NCBI RefSeq assembly: GCF_001548395.1
Contig: NZ_AP017367.1
Coordinates: forward strand, 3,137,001 to 3,201,000
Source of the DNA: Leptolyngbya sp. O-77
GTDB taxonomy: Bacteria; Cyanobacteriota; Cyanobacteriia; Elainellales; Elainellaceae
DNA: 64,000 nucleotides
Direction of reading: 5' to 3'
The position numbers were made by a program, and so were the translations under genes. Below are positions 17,609 through 25,733 of the stretch, piece after piece. The notes beneath the pieces were generated by a model that was not told the origin of the DNA, ran no database searches, and saw only the letters and a list, made by a program, of their open reading frames with translations. The number at the start of each line of letters is the position of its first letter. Within the stretch, counting starts at the first letter, position 1.

Positions 17609-19987
17609 TCAGTCGGCGGCGAGACGACGCTCAATCGCATTCAACCAGCGATCGCCCATCTCCGCCATGCTAGCGTTTATCAGACAGTGACCGTCGGTGG
17701 TAGAAATTTGCAGGGGTGCGGTTGCGTCTGCGACCCGTCCTAACGTTTGCCAGCGATCGCCCAATTGCTCTCTTAAGTAAGCGTCCCAATCTGCCATACA
17801 ATCCGGCGCAACCGAGACTAAAATCCGTGCCCCTGCTTCGCCAAACAGCAGCGTGTCCAGACGGGGGGAAACCGAGATCGCCCCTGCATCGTGAGCTGGC
17901 AGTGCCACCGTTGCGCCCAGGTTACTGCCAATGCAGCATTCCGCCAGCGCCACCGCCAGTCCGCCCTCGGCGCAGTCGTGGGCCGACTCCACCCAACCCC
18001 GCCGAATGCCTTCTCGACAGGCCGCCTGCACGCGCCGCTCCAGGTCAAAATTCACCTCCGGCGGCCGCCCTGCCACGGTTTGGTGAACCACTGCCAGATA
18101 TTCCGAAGCGCCCAGCGTGGGTACTGCATCCGCTCCCAGCAGGTAGATCGCTGCACCAGGTGTTTTCCAGCCCAGCCCACACACCCGGCGCAAATCTTCG
18201 ACCAAGCCCACCATGCCCACAACAGGCGTAGGATAAATTGGCTGCGGCTTGCCGTCGGCATCCAGCGTCTCGTTATACAGCGATACGTTGCCGCCAGTCA
18301 CAGGCGTTTGCAGTTCCCGACAGGCTTCCGCCAGTCCCCGACAGGCTTCTGCCAGTTGCCAGTAGCCAATCGGCTTTTCGGGACTGCCAAAGTTGAGATT
18401 ATCTGTCACCGCCAGCGGCTCCGCCCCGACACAACTCAGGTTGCGTGCCGCCTCTGCCACAGCCATCTTTGCGCCTTCGTAGGGATGCAGATAGACGTAG
18501 CGGGCGTTGCAATCGACGGTGGCGGCGACGGCTTTGATAAAGGCAGAGGTGGGTGGGGGACTCCCTGCGGCTGTCTCCTTGCTGTCAGGTTCCTGCGGCC
18601 GCAGGCGCACCACGGCGGCATCGGCTCCACCGGGCAACAGAACCGTGTTGTTTTGCACCTGATGGTCGTATTGGCGATAGACCCAGCGTTTGGAGGCGAT
18701 GGTGGGGCTATCGAGCAGACACAGCAACAGGTCGTTCCAGGTATAGAGCGTGCCGTTAATCGTGATGCCGTCGGGGGTGCTGGGGGGAAGCTGGTCTTCC
18801 GTCCAGGCCCAAGCGGTGCGGGCGTAGTCAGGCGGTTCGGGCAACAGTTCGCGGTGATAAATCGGCGTGTTGTCGGCAAGGGCGGTGGCGGGCACTTCAG
18901 CGGCGATCGCCCCCTGATAGAAAATTCGCACCACGGGTTCTTCAATCACGCGCCCGGCAACTACCGCGTGCAGCCCCCAACGATGGAAGATATCGATTAG
19001 CTCTTGTTCGCGGCCAGCATGGGCCACAAACAGCATCCGCTCCTGCGATTCCGACAGCAGAAACTCGTAGGGAGCCATGCCCGCTTCACGAACCGGGATT
19101 TTGTCCAGGTCTAGCTCGATGCCCACACCGCCTTTGGCTGCCATTTCCGAAGTCGAGCAGGTAATCCCCGCTGCGCCCATGTCCTGCGCGGCGGCGACGG
19201 CTCCGGTTTTGAAGGCTTCCAGACAGGCTTCGATCAGAGATTTTTCCAGGAACGGGTCACCCACCTGAACCGCAGGGCGATCGTCCATCGATTCGTCGCT
19301 CAGTTCAGCGCTGGCAAAGCTGGCTCCGCCCATGCCGTCTCGTCCGGTCGTCGAGCCGACATACAGCACCGGATTGCCAATCCCAAACGCGCCAGACTTC
19401 ACAATTTCGGGCGTTTCCATCAGCCCGATTGCCATTGCGTTTACCAGCGGATTGCCTGCATAAGCCGGGTCAAAGTAAACCTCGCCGCCCACCGTTGGCA
19501 CGCCGACACAGTTGCCATAGTGGGCAATGCCCGCCACCACGCCGTTCACCAGTCGCTGGGTGCGCGGGTCTTCCAGGTTGCCAAAGCGGAGCGAATTCAG
19601 CACGGCAATCGGCCGAGCGCCCATGGTGAAAATGTCTCGCAGGATGCCGCCTACGCCCGTCGCTGCACCCTGAAACGGCTCCACCGCTGAGGGGTGATTG
19701 TGCGACTCAATTTTAAACGCCAGTTGCAGCCCGTCGCCCATATCCACCACGCCCGCATTTTCGCCAGGGCCGACCAGAATGCGCTTTCCCGTCGTCGGAA
19801 ACTGCTTCAGCAGCGGACGCGAGTTTTTGTAGCAGCAGTGTTCTGACCACATTACGCCAAACATGCCCAACTCCGCTTTGTTGGGATGGCGACCCAGTCG
19901 CCGGACGATTTCTTCGTATTCTTCGGGCTTTAGCCCTTCAGCAGCAATTTCTTCGGGCGAAAACGGAGGAGATGCGGCGGCAGTCAT
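17609..19987 (-). CDS. purL: phosphoribosylformylglycinamidine synthase subunit PurL
   Basis: ATG at 19987 gives 792 residues of the small-type PurL: GMFGVMWSEHCCYKNSRPLL, VGPGENAGVVD, ESHNHPSAVEPFQGAATGVGG and SAHDCAEGGLAVALAE are hallmark segments. With PurQ and PurS it converts FGAR to FGAM using ATP and glutamine-derived ammonia. A start at 20029 is possible but adds residues without family match. The gene faces psbA and is followed by purF. Overlapping long frames on the opposite strand are codon-bias shadows. Confidence 0.95.
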   Translation of the reverse strand: MTAAASPPFSPEEIAAEGLKPEEYEEIVRRLGRHPNKAELGMFGVMWSEHCCYKNSRPLLKQFPTTGKRILVGPGENAGVVDMGDGLQLAFKIESHNHPSAVEPFQGAATGVGGILRDIFTMGARPIAVLNSLRFGNLEDPRTQRLVNGVVAGIAHYGNCVGVPTVGGEVYFDPAYAGNPLVNAMAIGLMETPEIVKSGAFGIGNPVLYVGSTTGRDGMGGASFASAELSDESMDDRPAVQVGDPFLEKSLIEACLEAFKTGAVAAAQDMGAAGITCSTSEMAAKGGVGIELDLDKIPVREAGMAPYEFLLSESQERMLFVAHAGREQELIDIFHRWGLHAVVAGRVIEEPVVRIFYQGAIAAEVPATALADNTPIYHRELLPEPPDYARTAWAWTEDQLPPSTPDGITINGTLYTWNDLLLCLLDSPTIASKRWVYRQYDHQVQNNTVLLPGGADAAVVRLRPQEPDSKETAAGSPPPTSAFIKAVAATVDCNARYVYLHPYEGAKMAVAEAARNLSCVGAEPLAVTDNLNFGSPEKPIGYWQLAEACRGLAEACRELQTPVTGGNVSLYNETLDADGKPQPIYPTPVVGMVGLVEDLRRVCGLGWKTPGAAIYLLGADAVPTLGASEYLAVVHQTVAGRPPEVNFDLERRVQAACREGIRRGWVESAHDCAEGGLAVALAECCIGSNLGATVALPAHDAGAISVSPRLDTLLFGEAGARILVSVAPDCMADWDAYLREQLGDRWQTLGRVADATAPLQISTTDGHCLINASMAEMGDRWLNAIERRLAAD

Positions 19988-20480
19988 GCTCAAGTTTTGG
20001 AGAGTTGCGCTGGCAAGCGCTTTGGACAAGCTTCATTGTATAGCTGCGGGTTGAATTGCTGAGGCGATCGCCCCTTACCCGCCGGCCCAGATATTTCAGA
20101 CGATGGCAGAGTGACTGTATCGCATGGGTGGCTTTTAAGGGCGATCGCAATATTTTGTTACATTTCGCCCGATGGCCCGTTGATGCTCTTACTCTGTCAC
20201 CTCTGTCACCCACTTCTACGTTGTCGAACACTAACAATACCGAGATATGCACGTTACTAAGCGTTACGCGATAGGAAACGCTCATTGCTATGGGGCTGTC
20301 TTGTGCATCTCCGGCTTTTCAGAGGTTTAGAGCAAGAGATTCATGTACGAATTCTTAGAAAAATCAAAAGAGCATCGCGAAGTGCTTTACAAAGCGAAAC
20401 AGTATCGCTAAATTAGTTAACACAGGGAAGCGAGAGCGCTGACCTGTATCGAATACATACCTTTCAAGCACTTATCTATC
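19988..20480. other. intergenic region between divergent purL and psbA
   Basis: It holds the purL promoter side and the psbA promoter and leader (see the promoter entry). No other gene is seen. Confidence 0.5.
20386..20414 (+). promoter_or_regulatory. psbA promoter
   Basis: TTTACA at 20386-20391, a 17-bp spacer and TAAATT at 20409-20414, placed 66 bp before the psbA start. This is the expected sigma-70-type layout and leader length for a cyanobacterial psbA gene. Confidence 0.6.
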
Positions 20481-21563
20481 ATGACGACTACCCTACAACG
20501 CACCGAGCGTGCAAGCGTATGGGAACAGTTTTGCAACTGGGTAACCAGCACCGACAACCGCCTATATGTAGGCTGGTTCGGCGTGTTGATGATCCCCACC
20601 CTGCTGACTGCAACCGCATGCTTCATCATCGCCTTCATCGCTGCTCCCCCCGTGGACATCGACGGCATCCGTGAACCCGTTGCAGGTTCCCTGCTGTACG
20701 GCAACAACATCATCACCGGCGCAGTGGTTCCTTCCAGCAACGCCATCGGTCTGCACTTCTACCCCATCTGGGAAGCCGCCTCTCTCGACGAGTGGCTGTA
20801 CAACGGCGGTCCCTACCAGCTTGTGGTCTTCCACTTCCTGATCGGCGTCTTCTGCTACATGGGACGTGAGTGGGAACTGAGCTACCGCCTGGGGATGCGC
20901 CCCTGGATCTGCGTTGCCTACTCTGCCCCCGTTGCAGCCGCAACCGCAGTGTTCCTGATCTACCCGATCGGACAAGGCTCCTTCTCCGACGGGATGCCCC
21001 TGGGCATCTCTGGAACCTTCAATTTCATGTTCGTGTTCCAAGCCGAGCACAACATCCTGATGCACCCCTTCCACATGCTGGGCGTCGCAGGCGTGTTCGG
21101 CGGCTCCCTGTTCTCCGCCATGCACGGTTCCTTGGTGACCTCCTCGCTAGTGCGTGAGACGACCGAAGTTGAATCGCAGAACTACGGCTACAAGTTCGGT
21201 CAGGAAGAAGAGACCTACAACATCGTGGCTGCTCACGGCTACTTTGGTCGGCTGATCTTCCAATACGCCAGCTTCAACAACAGCCGTTCCTTGCACTTCT
21301 TTCTGGGTGCATGGCCTGTGATCGGCATCTGGTTCACGGCGCTGGGCATCAGCACGATGGCATTCAACCTGAACGGGTTCAACTTCAACCAGTCCATCAT
21401 CGACTCTCAAGGTCGTGTGGTGAACACCTGGGCAGACATCCTGAACCGCGCCAACCTGGGTATGGAAGTGATGCACGAGCGCAACGCTCACAACTTCCCC
21501 CTCGACTTGGCTGCTGGCGAGGCTGCTCCTGTGGCTCTGGTTGCCCCTCAAATCAATGGCTAA
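20481..21563 (+). CDS. psbA: photosystem II reaction centre protein D1
   Basis: This 360-residue D1 has all expected ligands when numbered from MTTTLQR: Tyr161, Asp170, Glu189, His190, His198, His215, His272, Ser264, His332, Glu333, His337, Asp342 and the processing site after Ala344 with a 16-residue tail. It binds the manganese cluster, QB and P680 pigments in the thylakoid membrane. Residue 130 is Glu, the form that pairs with pheophytin in high-light or standard thermophile D1 copies, not the Gln130 of low-light D1:1. Codon use is strongly biased to C-ending codons, as in highly expressed genes. Confidence 0.99.
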   Translation: MTTTLQRTERASVWEQFCNWVTSTDNRLYVGWFGVLMIPTLLTATACFIIAFIAAPPVDIDGIREPVAGSLLYGNNIITGAVVPSSNAIGLHFYPIWEAASLDEWLYNGGPYQLVVFHFLIGVFCYMGREWELSYRLGMRPWICVAYSAPVAAATAVFLIYPIGQGSFSDGMPLGISGTFNFMFVFQAEHNILMHPFHMLGVAGVFGGSLFSAMHGSLVTSSLVRETTEVESQNYGYKFGQEEETYNIVAAHGYFGRLIFQYASFNNSRSLHFFLGAWPVIGIWFTALGISTMAFNLNGFNFNQSIIDSQGRVVNTWADILNRANLGMEVMHERNAHNFPLDLAAGEAAPVALVAPQING

Positions 21564-21625
21564 TTCTGGCTGTGGCTTGGCTTCGGCTTCGCTGTTGCTG
21601 AGTCTGTCTGATTAGCTTTTCTCTG

Positions 21626-21651
21626 AGCGCCTCCTGCGGGAGGCGCTTTTT
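21626..21651 (+). terminator. psbA rho-independent terminator
   Basis: AGCGCCTCC (21626-21634) pairs with GGAGGCGCT (21639-21647) around a TGCG loop, followed by TTTT. It lies 63 bp after the psbA stop. Confidence 0.88.
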
Positions 21652-21938
21652 CGTGTGGGGAGGGTTTGGGCTGATTTTATAGGCTTTCCTAAGTGACGCT
21701 ACCCATGAAATGACTAGAAGCCTCCCAAACGCTCAGACATCCAAAGTCGCAAATCCAAAATCCAAAATCCAAAATCCAAAGTGAGCCAGCCTTTCCTGTC
21801 CAGGCTTGCAGCGTGGTTATTGCAAACCTTTGTTGACCTGTGGATCGGGGCGATCGCCCTCTGGCTACTATTGAGCTGCTGCTGAGCTGCTGCTGAAAAT
21901 GAGCAACGATTAAACGCCACCCAGACCCACTCAGACTC
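21652..21938. other. gap between psbA and GNAT gene with heptad repeats
   Basis: A run of at least four AAATCCA/AATCCAA units lies at 21751-21780, part of a dispersed short repeat family seen elsewhere in this window. Nothing else is recognised. Confidence 0.55.
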
Positions 21939-22928
21939 ATGGCCATTACGATTCGGGCAATGCAGGAAGCGGATTTGGCGATCGCCGATCATCTCTTCCG
22001 GCTGGCGTTTGGCACCTTTATCGGGCTGCCCGACCCGCAAGATTTTGCCAGAACCATGAACTACATGAATCGGTGGTATCTCGACCCATCCGCCGCATTC
22101 GTCGCAGAAGATAACGGTCAGATCGTTGGCTCAAATATTGCGGTGAACTGGGGCAGCTTTGGGGGATTTGGCCCACTCACCGTCCATCCCGACTACTGGA
22201 ATCAGAAGGTAGGGCAGCAACTCGTCAGCGCTGCAATGGACTATTTTGCTCAGCATCAAATCTCTCAACTTGGCATCTTTACGTTTTCCAACAGCCCCAA
22301 ACACCTCGCACTCTACGAACGGTTCGGGTTTCACCCCCGCTGTTTGACGGCGGTCATGAGCAAGCCCGTTCAGCCTCAGAATTCCCAGACCCCTCTTCAG
22401 TCCGGTCTGAGGTATTCAGATCTGGCAGCGGCCATGCAAGTAGACAGTTTGGAACGCTGTGCTGAGCTGACCAACACAGTGTTCGAGGGACTCGACTTGA
22501 GCAACGAAATTCGCACCGTTGCCGCTCGCCACTGGGGCGAGACCGTGCTGCTGGAAAGCCAGGATTCCCCTGTCGAAAATCAACGGCTGGAGGGGTTTGC
22601 GATTTGCCATTGCGGAGAAGGTACTGAAGCGGGCAAAGACGCTTGCTACGTGAAATTTGGCGCGGTGCGGTCGGGCGATTCCCGTAGGGATCGCTTCGCG
22701 AATCGCGCCTCCCAATCCCTCGCCTCTTTGCTGCAAGCCTGCGAAGGTCTGGCGGCTCAGCGTGGACTCTCAACCCTGATCTGCGGGGTCAATACGGAGC
22801 GGCAGGGTGCGTACCAGCTTTTGCGGAGCTTGGGGTTTCGCATCGACATCCTGGGCGTGGCGATGCTCTGCCCAAACCAGCCTGCGTTTAACCATCCCGG
22901 TGCGTTCGTGCTGGATGATTGGCGTTAG
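21939..22928 (+). CDS. GNAT-family N-acetyltransferase
   Basis: This 329-residue protein opens with a complete GNAT domain: ITIRAMQEADLAIADHLFR, the acetyl-CoA region GFGPLTVHPDYWNQKVGQQLV, and a helix leading to ALYERFGFHPR. A second, weaker GNAT-like half follows, ending with AYQLLRSLGFRIDILGVAM. Between them, residues about 245-260 (GDSRRDRFANR) are encoded by a 32-bp dispersed palindromic repeat at 22675-22706, inserted without breaking the frame. The substrate is unknown. The gene lies alone between psbA and thrC. Confidence 0.82.
   Translation: MAITIRAMQEADLAIADHLFRLAFGTFIGLPDPQDFARTMNYMNRWYLDPSAAFVAEDNGQIVGSNIAVNWGSFGGFGPLTVHPDYWNQKVGQQLVSAAMDYFAQHQISQLGIFTFSNSPKHLALYERFGFHPRCLTAVMSKPVQPQNSQTPLQSGLRYSDLAAAMQVDSLERCAELTNTVFEGLDLSNEIRTVAARHWGETVLLESQDSPVENQRLEGFAICHCGEGTEAGKDACYVKFGAVRSGDSRRDRFANRASQSLASLLQACEGLAAQRGLSTLICGVNTERQGAYQLLRSLGFRIDILGVAMLCPNQPAFNHPGAFVLDDWR
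22675..22706. repeat. dispersed palindromic repeat, copy 2, inside a coding gene
   Basis: GCGATTCCCGTAGGGATCGC followed by TTCGCGAATCGC. It is closely related to the intergenic copy at 5199-5230 and lies in frame within the GNAT gene. Confidence 0.8.
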
Positions 22929-23141
22929 AGTTCGGAGTCAGCAATTAAAATCCTGCCGACACCTGCTTAAACGTCGTGACATTCGAGTTCAAATCAAATC
23001 CCGATAAAAAAAGTCGGGTATATTTGACGCTGTTTGTTGCCCATGCTACGATTCCTTGCATTGGGTGAAGGAAACCTGTAACCCCTTCCCAGACTTCATT
23101 TCACGCAAACCGAACGAGATATCACAGGACGAGACCCCTCC

Positions 23142-24449
23142 ATGACGCTGGCAACCCACCCCACCCAAACCCGTTCCACCGCTGCTGCTTTTTCTGGCTT
23201 GAAGTGTAAAGAGTGCGGTGCAGCGTATGAAGCAAAGGCAATTCACGTTTGCGAATTGTGCTTCGGGCCGCTGGAAGTGACCTACGACTACGCCCACCTC
23301 AGCAAAGTCGTGACCCGTCAAACCATCGAAGCCGGCCCCAAGTCTATCTGGCGCTATCGCTCTTTCTTGCCCGTTGCAACGGATAACCTGATTGACGTGG
23401 GCACGGGCTTTACGCCGCTGCTGAAGGCAAACCGTCTGGCGCGTCGCCTGGGCATTAAAAATCTCTACATCAAGAACGATGCGGTGAATATGCCCACCCT
23501 CAGCTTCAAAGACCGGGTGGTGTCGGTGGCGCTGACTCGCGCACGGGAACTGGGCTTTACAACCGTTTCCTGCGCCAGCACCGGAAATTTGGCAAACTCG
23601 ACAGCGGCGATCGCCGCCCATGCTGGCCTAGACTGCTGCGTGTTTATTCCCTCTGACCTGGAAGCAGGCAAAGTCCTGGGTACGCTGATCTACGGGCCCA
23701 CGGTCATGGCCGTTCATGGCAACTACGACCAAGTCAACCGTCTCTGCTCGGAAGTCGCCAACACCCACGGCTGGGGATTTGTCAACATCAACCTGCGACC
23801 CTACTATTCTGAAGGTTCTAAGACCCTCGGCTATGAAGTCATTGAACAGCTTGGCTGGCAATTACCTGACCACATTGTTGCGCCGCTGGCCTCGGGTTCT
23901 CTCTTCACCAAAATCTATAAGGGCTTCCAGGAATTCACCAAGGTCGGCCTAGTAGAAGGGAAAAACGTTCGCTTCAGCGGCGCTCAGGCAGATGGTTGCT
24001 CGCCTATTGCCCAGGCCTACCGCGAAGACCGCGACTTCATCACCCCCGTCAAACCCAACACCATTGCCAAATCCATTGCTATTGGCAACCCAGCAGACGG
24101 GGTGTATGCACTGGACATTGCCCGCAAGACTAATGGCAATATTGAATCAGTGAGTGATCAGGAAGTGGTTGATGGCATCAAACTACTGGCCGAAACCGAA
24201 GGCATCTTCACTGAAACCGCAGGCGGCACTACAATCGCCGTTTTGAAAAAGCTAGCCGAAGCAGGCAAGATTAACCATGACGAGACCACTGTTGCTTATA
24301 TCACGGGCAACGGACTAAAGACTCAGGAAGCCGTCCAGGGCTACATCGGCGAACCCCTCACCATCGAACCCAAGCTGGAAAGCTTTGAACGGGCGCTGGA
24401 GCGGGCGCAAACGCTGGGCCGCCTGGAATGGCAGCAGGTCACAGTTTAA
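23142..24449 (+). CDS. thrC: threonine synthase
   Basis: This 435-residue PLP enzyme of the tryptophan-synthase-beta fold has the N-terminal zinc-ribbon-like Cys set (C22, C25, C37, C40 in LKCKECGAAYE and CELCFG) and the PLP lysine K123 in LSFKDR. The phosphate-binding segment is ASTGNLANSTAA. It converts O-phosphohomoserine to threonine. Length and start fit the cyanobacterial enzyme. A MoaD/ThiS-like gene follows after 92 bp and may share its transcript, ending at the terminator near 24946. Confidence 0.95.
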   Translation: MTLATHPTQTRSTAAAFSGLKCKECGAAYEAKAIHVCELCFGPLEVTYDYAHLSKVVTRQTIEAGPKSIWRYRSFLPVATDNLIDVGTGFTPLLKANRLARRLGIKNLYIKNDAVNMPTLSFKDRVVSVALTRARELGFTTVSCASTGNLANSTAAIAAHAGLDCCVFIPSDLEAGKVLGTLIYGPTVMAVHGNYDQVNRLCSEVANTHGWGFVNINLRPYYSEGSKTLGYEVIEQLGWQLPDHIVAPLASGSLFTKIYKGFQEFTKVGLVEGKNVRFSGAQADGCSPIAQAYREDRDFITPVKPNTIAKSIAIGNPADGVYALDIARKTNGNIESVSDQEVVDGIKLLAETEGIFTETAGGTTIAVLKKLAEAGKINHDETTVAYITGNGLKTQEAVQGYIGEPLTIEPKLESFERALERAQTLGRLEWQQVTV

Positions 24450-24541
24450 ATGTCGGGGTAGGGATTAGAAACCAGACCACTTGCGCCTAAACCCAACACC
24501 CTGTCACCCTAGTTACTCCTTTCACCCCATGCTTTAATGCC

Positions 24542-24817
24542 ATGTCTGTCAAAGTTCTTATTCCTACTCCGCTGCAACAGTTCACTGCGAATCAGGCCAC
24601 TGTGGAAGTAGACGGCGCGACGATCGCCGAATTGCTGGATAAGCTGGATGCGTCATTTCCGGGGATCAAGGCCCGTTTGTGTGATGACGAAGGCAAGCTC
24701 CGCCGCTTTGTGAATTTCTATGTGAATAGCGAAGACATCCGGTTTTTGGACGGCGCAAACACGGCGCTGAATGCAGGCGATGAAGTGAGCATTGTGCCTG
24801 CTGTGGCTGGCGGCTAA
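24542..24817 (+). CDS. MoaD/ThiS-family ubiquitin-like sulfur carrier protein
   Basis: This 91-residue beta-grasp protein ends in the diagnostic Gly-Gly (VAGG), where an adenylating enzyme would form an acyl-adenylate and a thiocarboxylate. Segments MSVKVLIPTPLQQFTANQ and the FVNFYVNSEDIRFLDG region match the MoaD/CysO branch. Placement right after thrC is seen in other cyanobacteria and recalls CysO, which donates sulfur to cysteine synthesis in actinobacteria. Its true acceptor here is unknown. Confidence 0.85.
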   Translation: MSVKVLIPTPLQQFTANQATVEVDGATIAELLDKLDASFPGIKARLCDDEGKLRRFVNFYVNSEDIRFLDGANTALNAGDEVSIVPAVAGG

Positions 24818-24918
24818 ATGCGTTGAGGTTCCGATCGCCCCTCTTGCTCAACTTGTCTGTAACCAGGGATCGGGATTGCTCCGCGTCCAGATCCGCGATT
24901 TGAAATGAAGTCTACTGG

Positions 24919-24950
24919 GGTGAGTTGGGCAATGTCCTGGCTCACCTTTT
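24919..24950 (+). terminator. rho-independent terminator after thrC and the MoaD-like gene
   Basis: GGTGAGTTGGG (24919-24929) pairs with TCCTGGCTCACC (ending 24946) using G-U pairs that favour the plus strand, followed by TTTT. Confidence 0.65.
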
Positions 24951-25106
24951 ATTGATTTATGTTCTCCGCATACTCAGCATAACGGTTGAGAATTCTAATC
25001 GCCTGCCTCAGAAATTCTGACGGCAGTTGGGCAGGGCGAACCGTTTCTGAATCGGTGACAACCCGGTACTATGGGAGTAATTTATGACGACTGATTGCAG
25101 ATAGCC

Positions 25107-25661
25107 ATGCCAGACGAAGCAACCAATCCTCCGGCTGAAGCCACATCGACGACTGAGGGGCAGCCTACTCCTGCATCTGCAGCGCCCGCAGAAGCACCCG
25201 CCGAAACAAAGCCGCCCCGCGAACCCAAGGTTCGGTCTGCGGATGGGGAAGCGCCTGCTGCCAAGCCCAAGAAGGAAAAGCCGCCCGCATTGGAAGACAA
25301 ACCCTTCGCGGACTTTATCACGCAGGACTACATGCCCAACCTGAAGCAGGCGATGGCGGCCGCAGGTTTTAACGATCTGGATCTGAAATTTGAGAAGCTG
25401 CCGCTGCCGATCAAGGGCATGGAAGAACTCGGCGCTTGCTGGCAGGTGCAGGGCAAGTTTCAAGGCGGACAGCACCAGTTTTTGGTGGGCTTTGTGAAGG
25501 AAGATATCCAGGGGCAAAAGGTCTTTAGCTGTGCTGGAAATGGTGCAAGCCCCAGCCTGCTAGAGTCGTTTATGATTGATGAACGCAAGGTAACGCTGGA
25601 TTTGATGGTGCTTTACACGTTGCAGCGCCTGAACGGGCAGAAGTGGTTGGTGGGCAACTAG
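25107..25661 (+). CDS. DUF2996 domain-containing protein
   Basis: ATG at 25107 gives 184 residues: a Pro/Ala/Glu/Lys-rich disordered N-terminal third and a folded C-terminal two thirds beginning about FADFITQDYMPNLKQAM. Features such as DLKFEKLPLPI and CWQVQGKF, then QHQFLVGFVKEDI, are those of the cyanobacterial DUF2996 family, whose role is unknown. There is no signal peptide and no membrane segment. It stands 72 bp before the M48 protease gene. Confidence 0.78.
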   Translation: MPDEATNPPAEATSTTEGQPTPASAAPAEAPAETKPPREPKVRSADGEAPAAKPKKEKPPALEDKPFADFITQDYMPNLKQAMAAAGFNDLDLKFEKLPLPIKGMEELGACWQVQGKFQGGQHQFLVGFVKEDIQGQKVFSCAGNGASPSLLESFMIDERKVTLDLMVLYTLQRLNGQKWLVGN

Positions 25662-25733
25662 CGTCAGCCCTGACTTCGTAGCGCGTCGCAGCGAAACGTT
25701 TCTGACCCATAACACGCTGAGGAGGCGATCGCC

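Noticed and set aside
17891..19000. A 369-codon open frame on the plus strand inside purL
   Set aside because: It lies fully opposite purL, is rich in Arg/His/Gln from inverted high-GC codons and has no recognisable domain; a codon-bias shadow.
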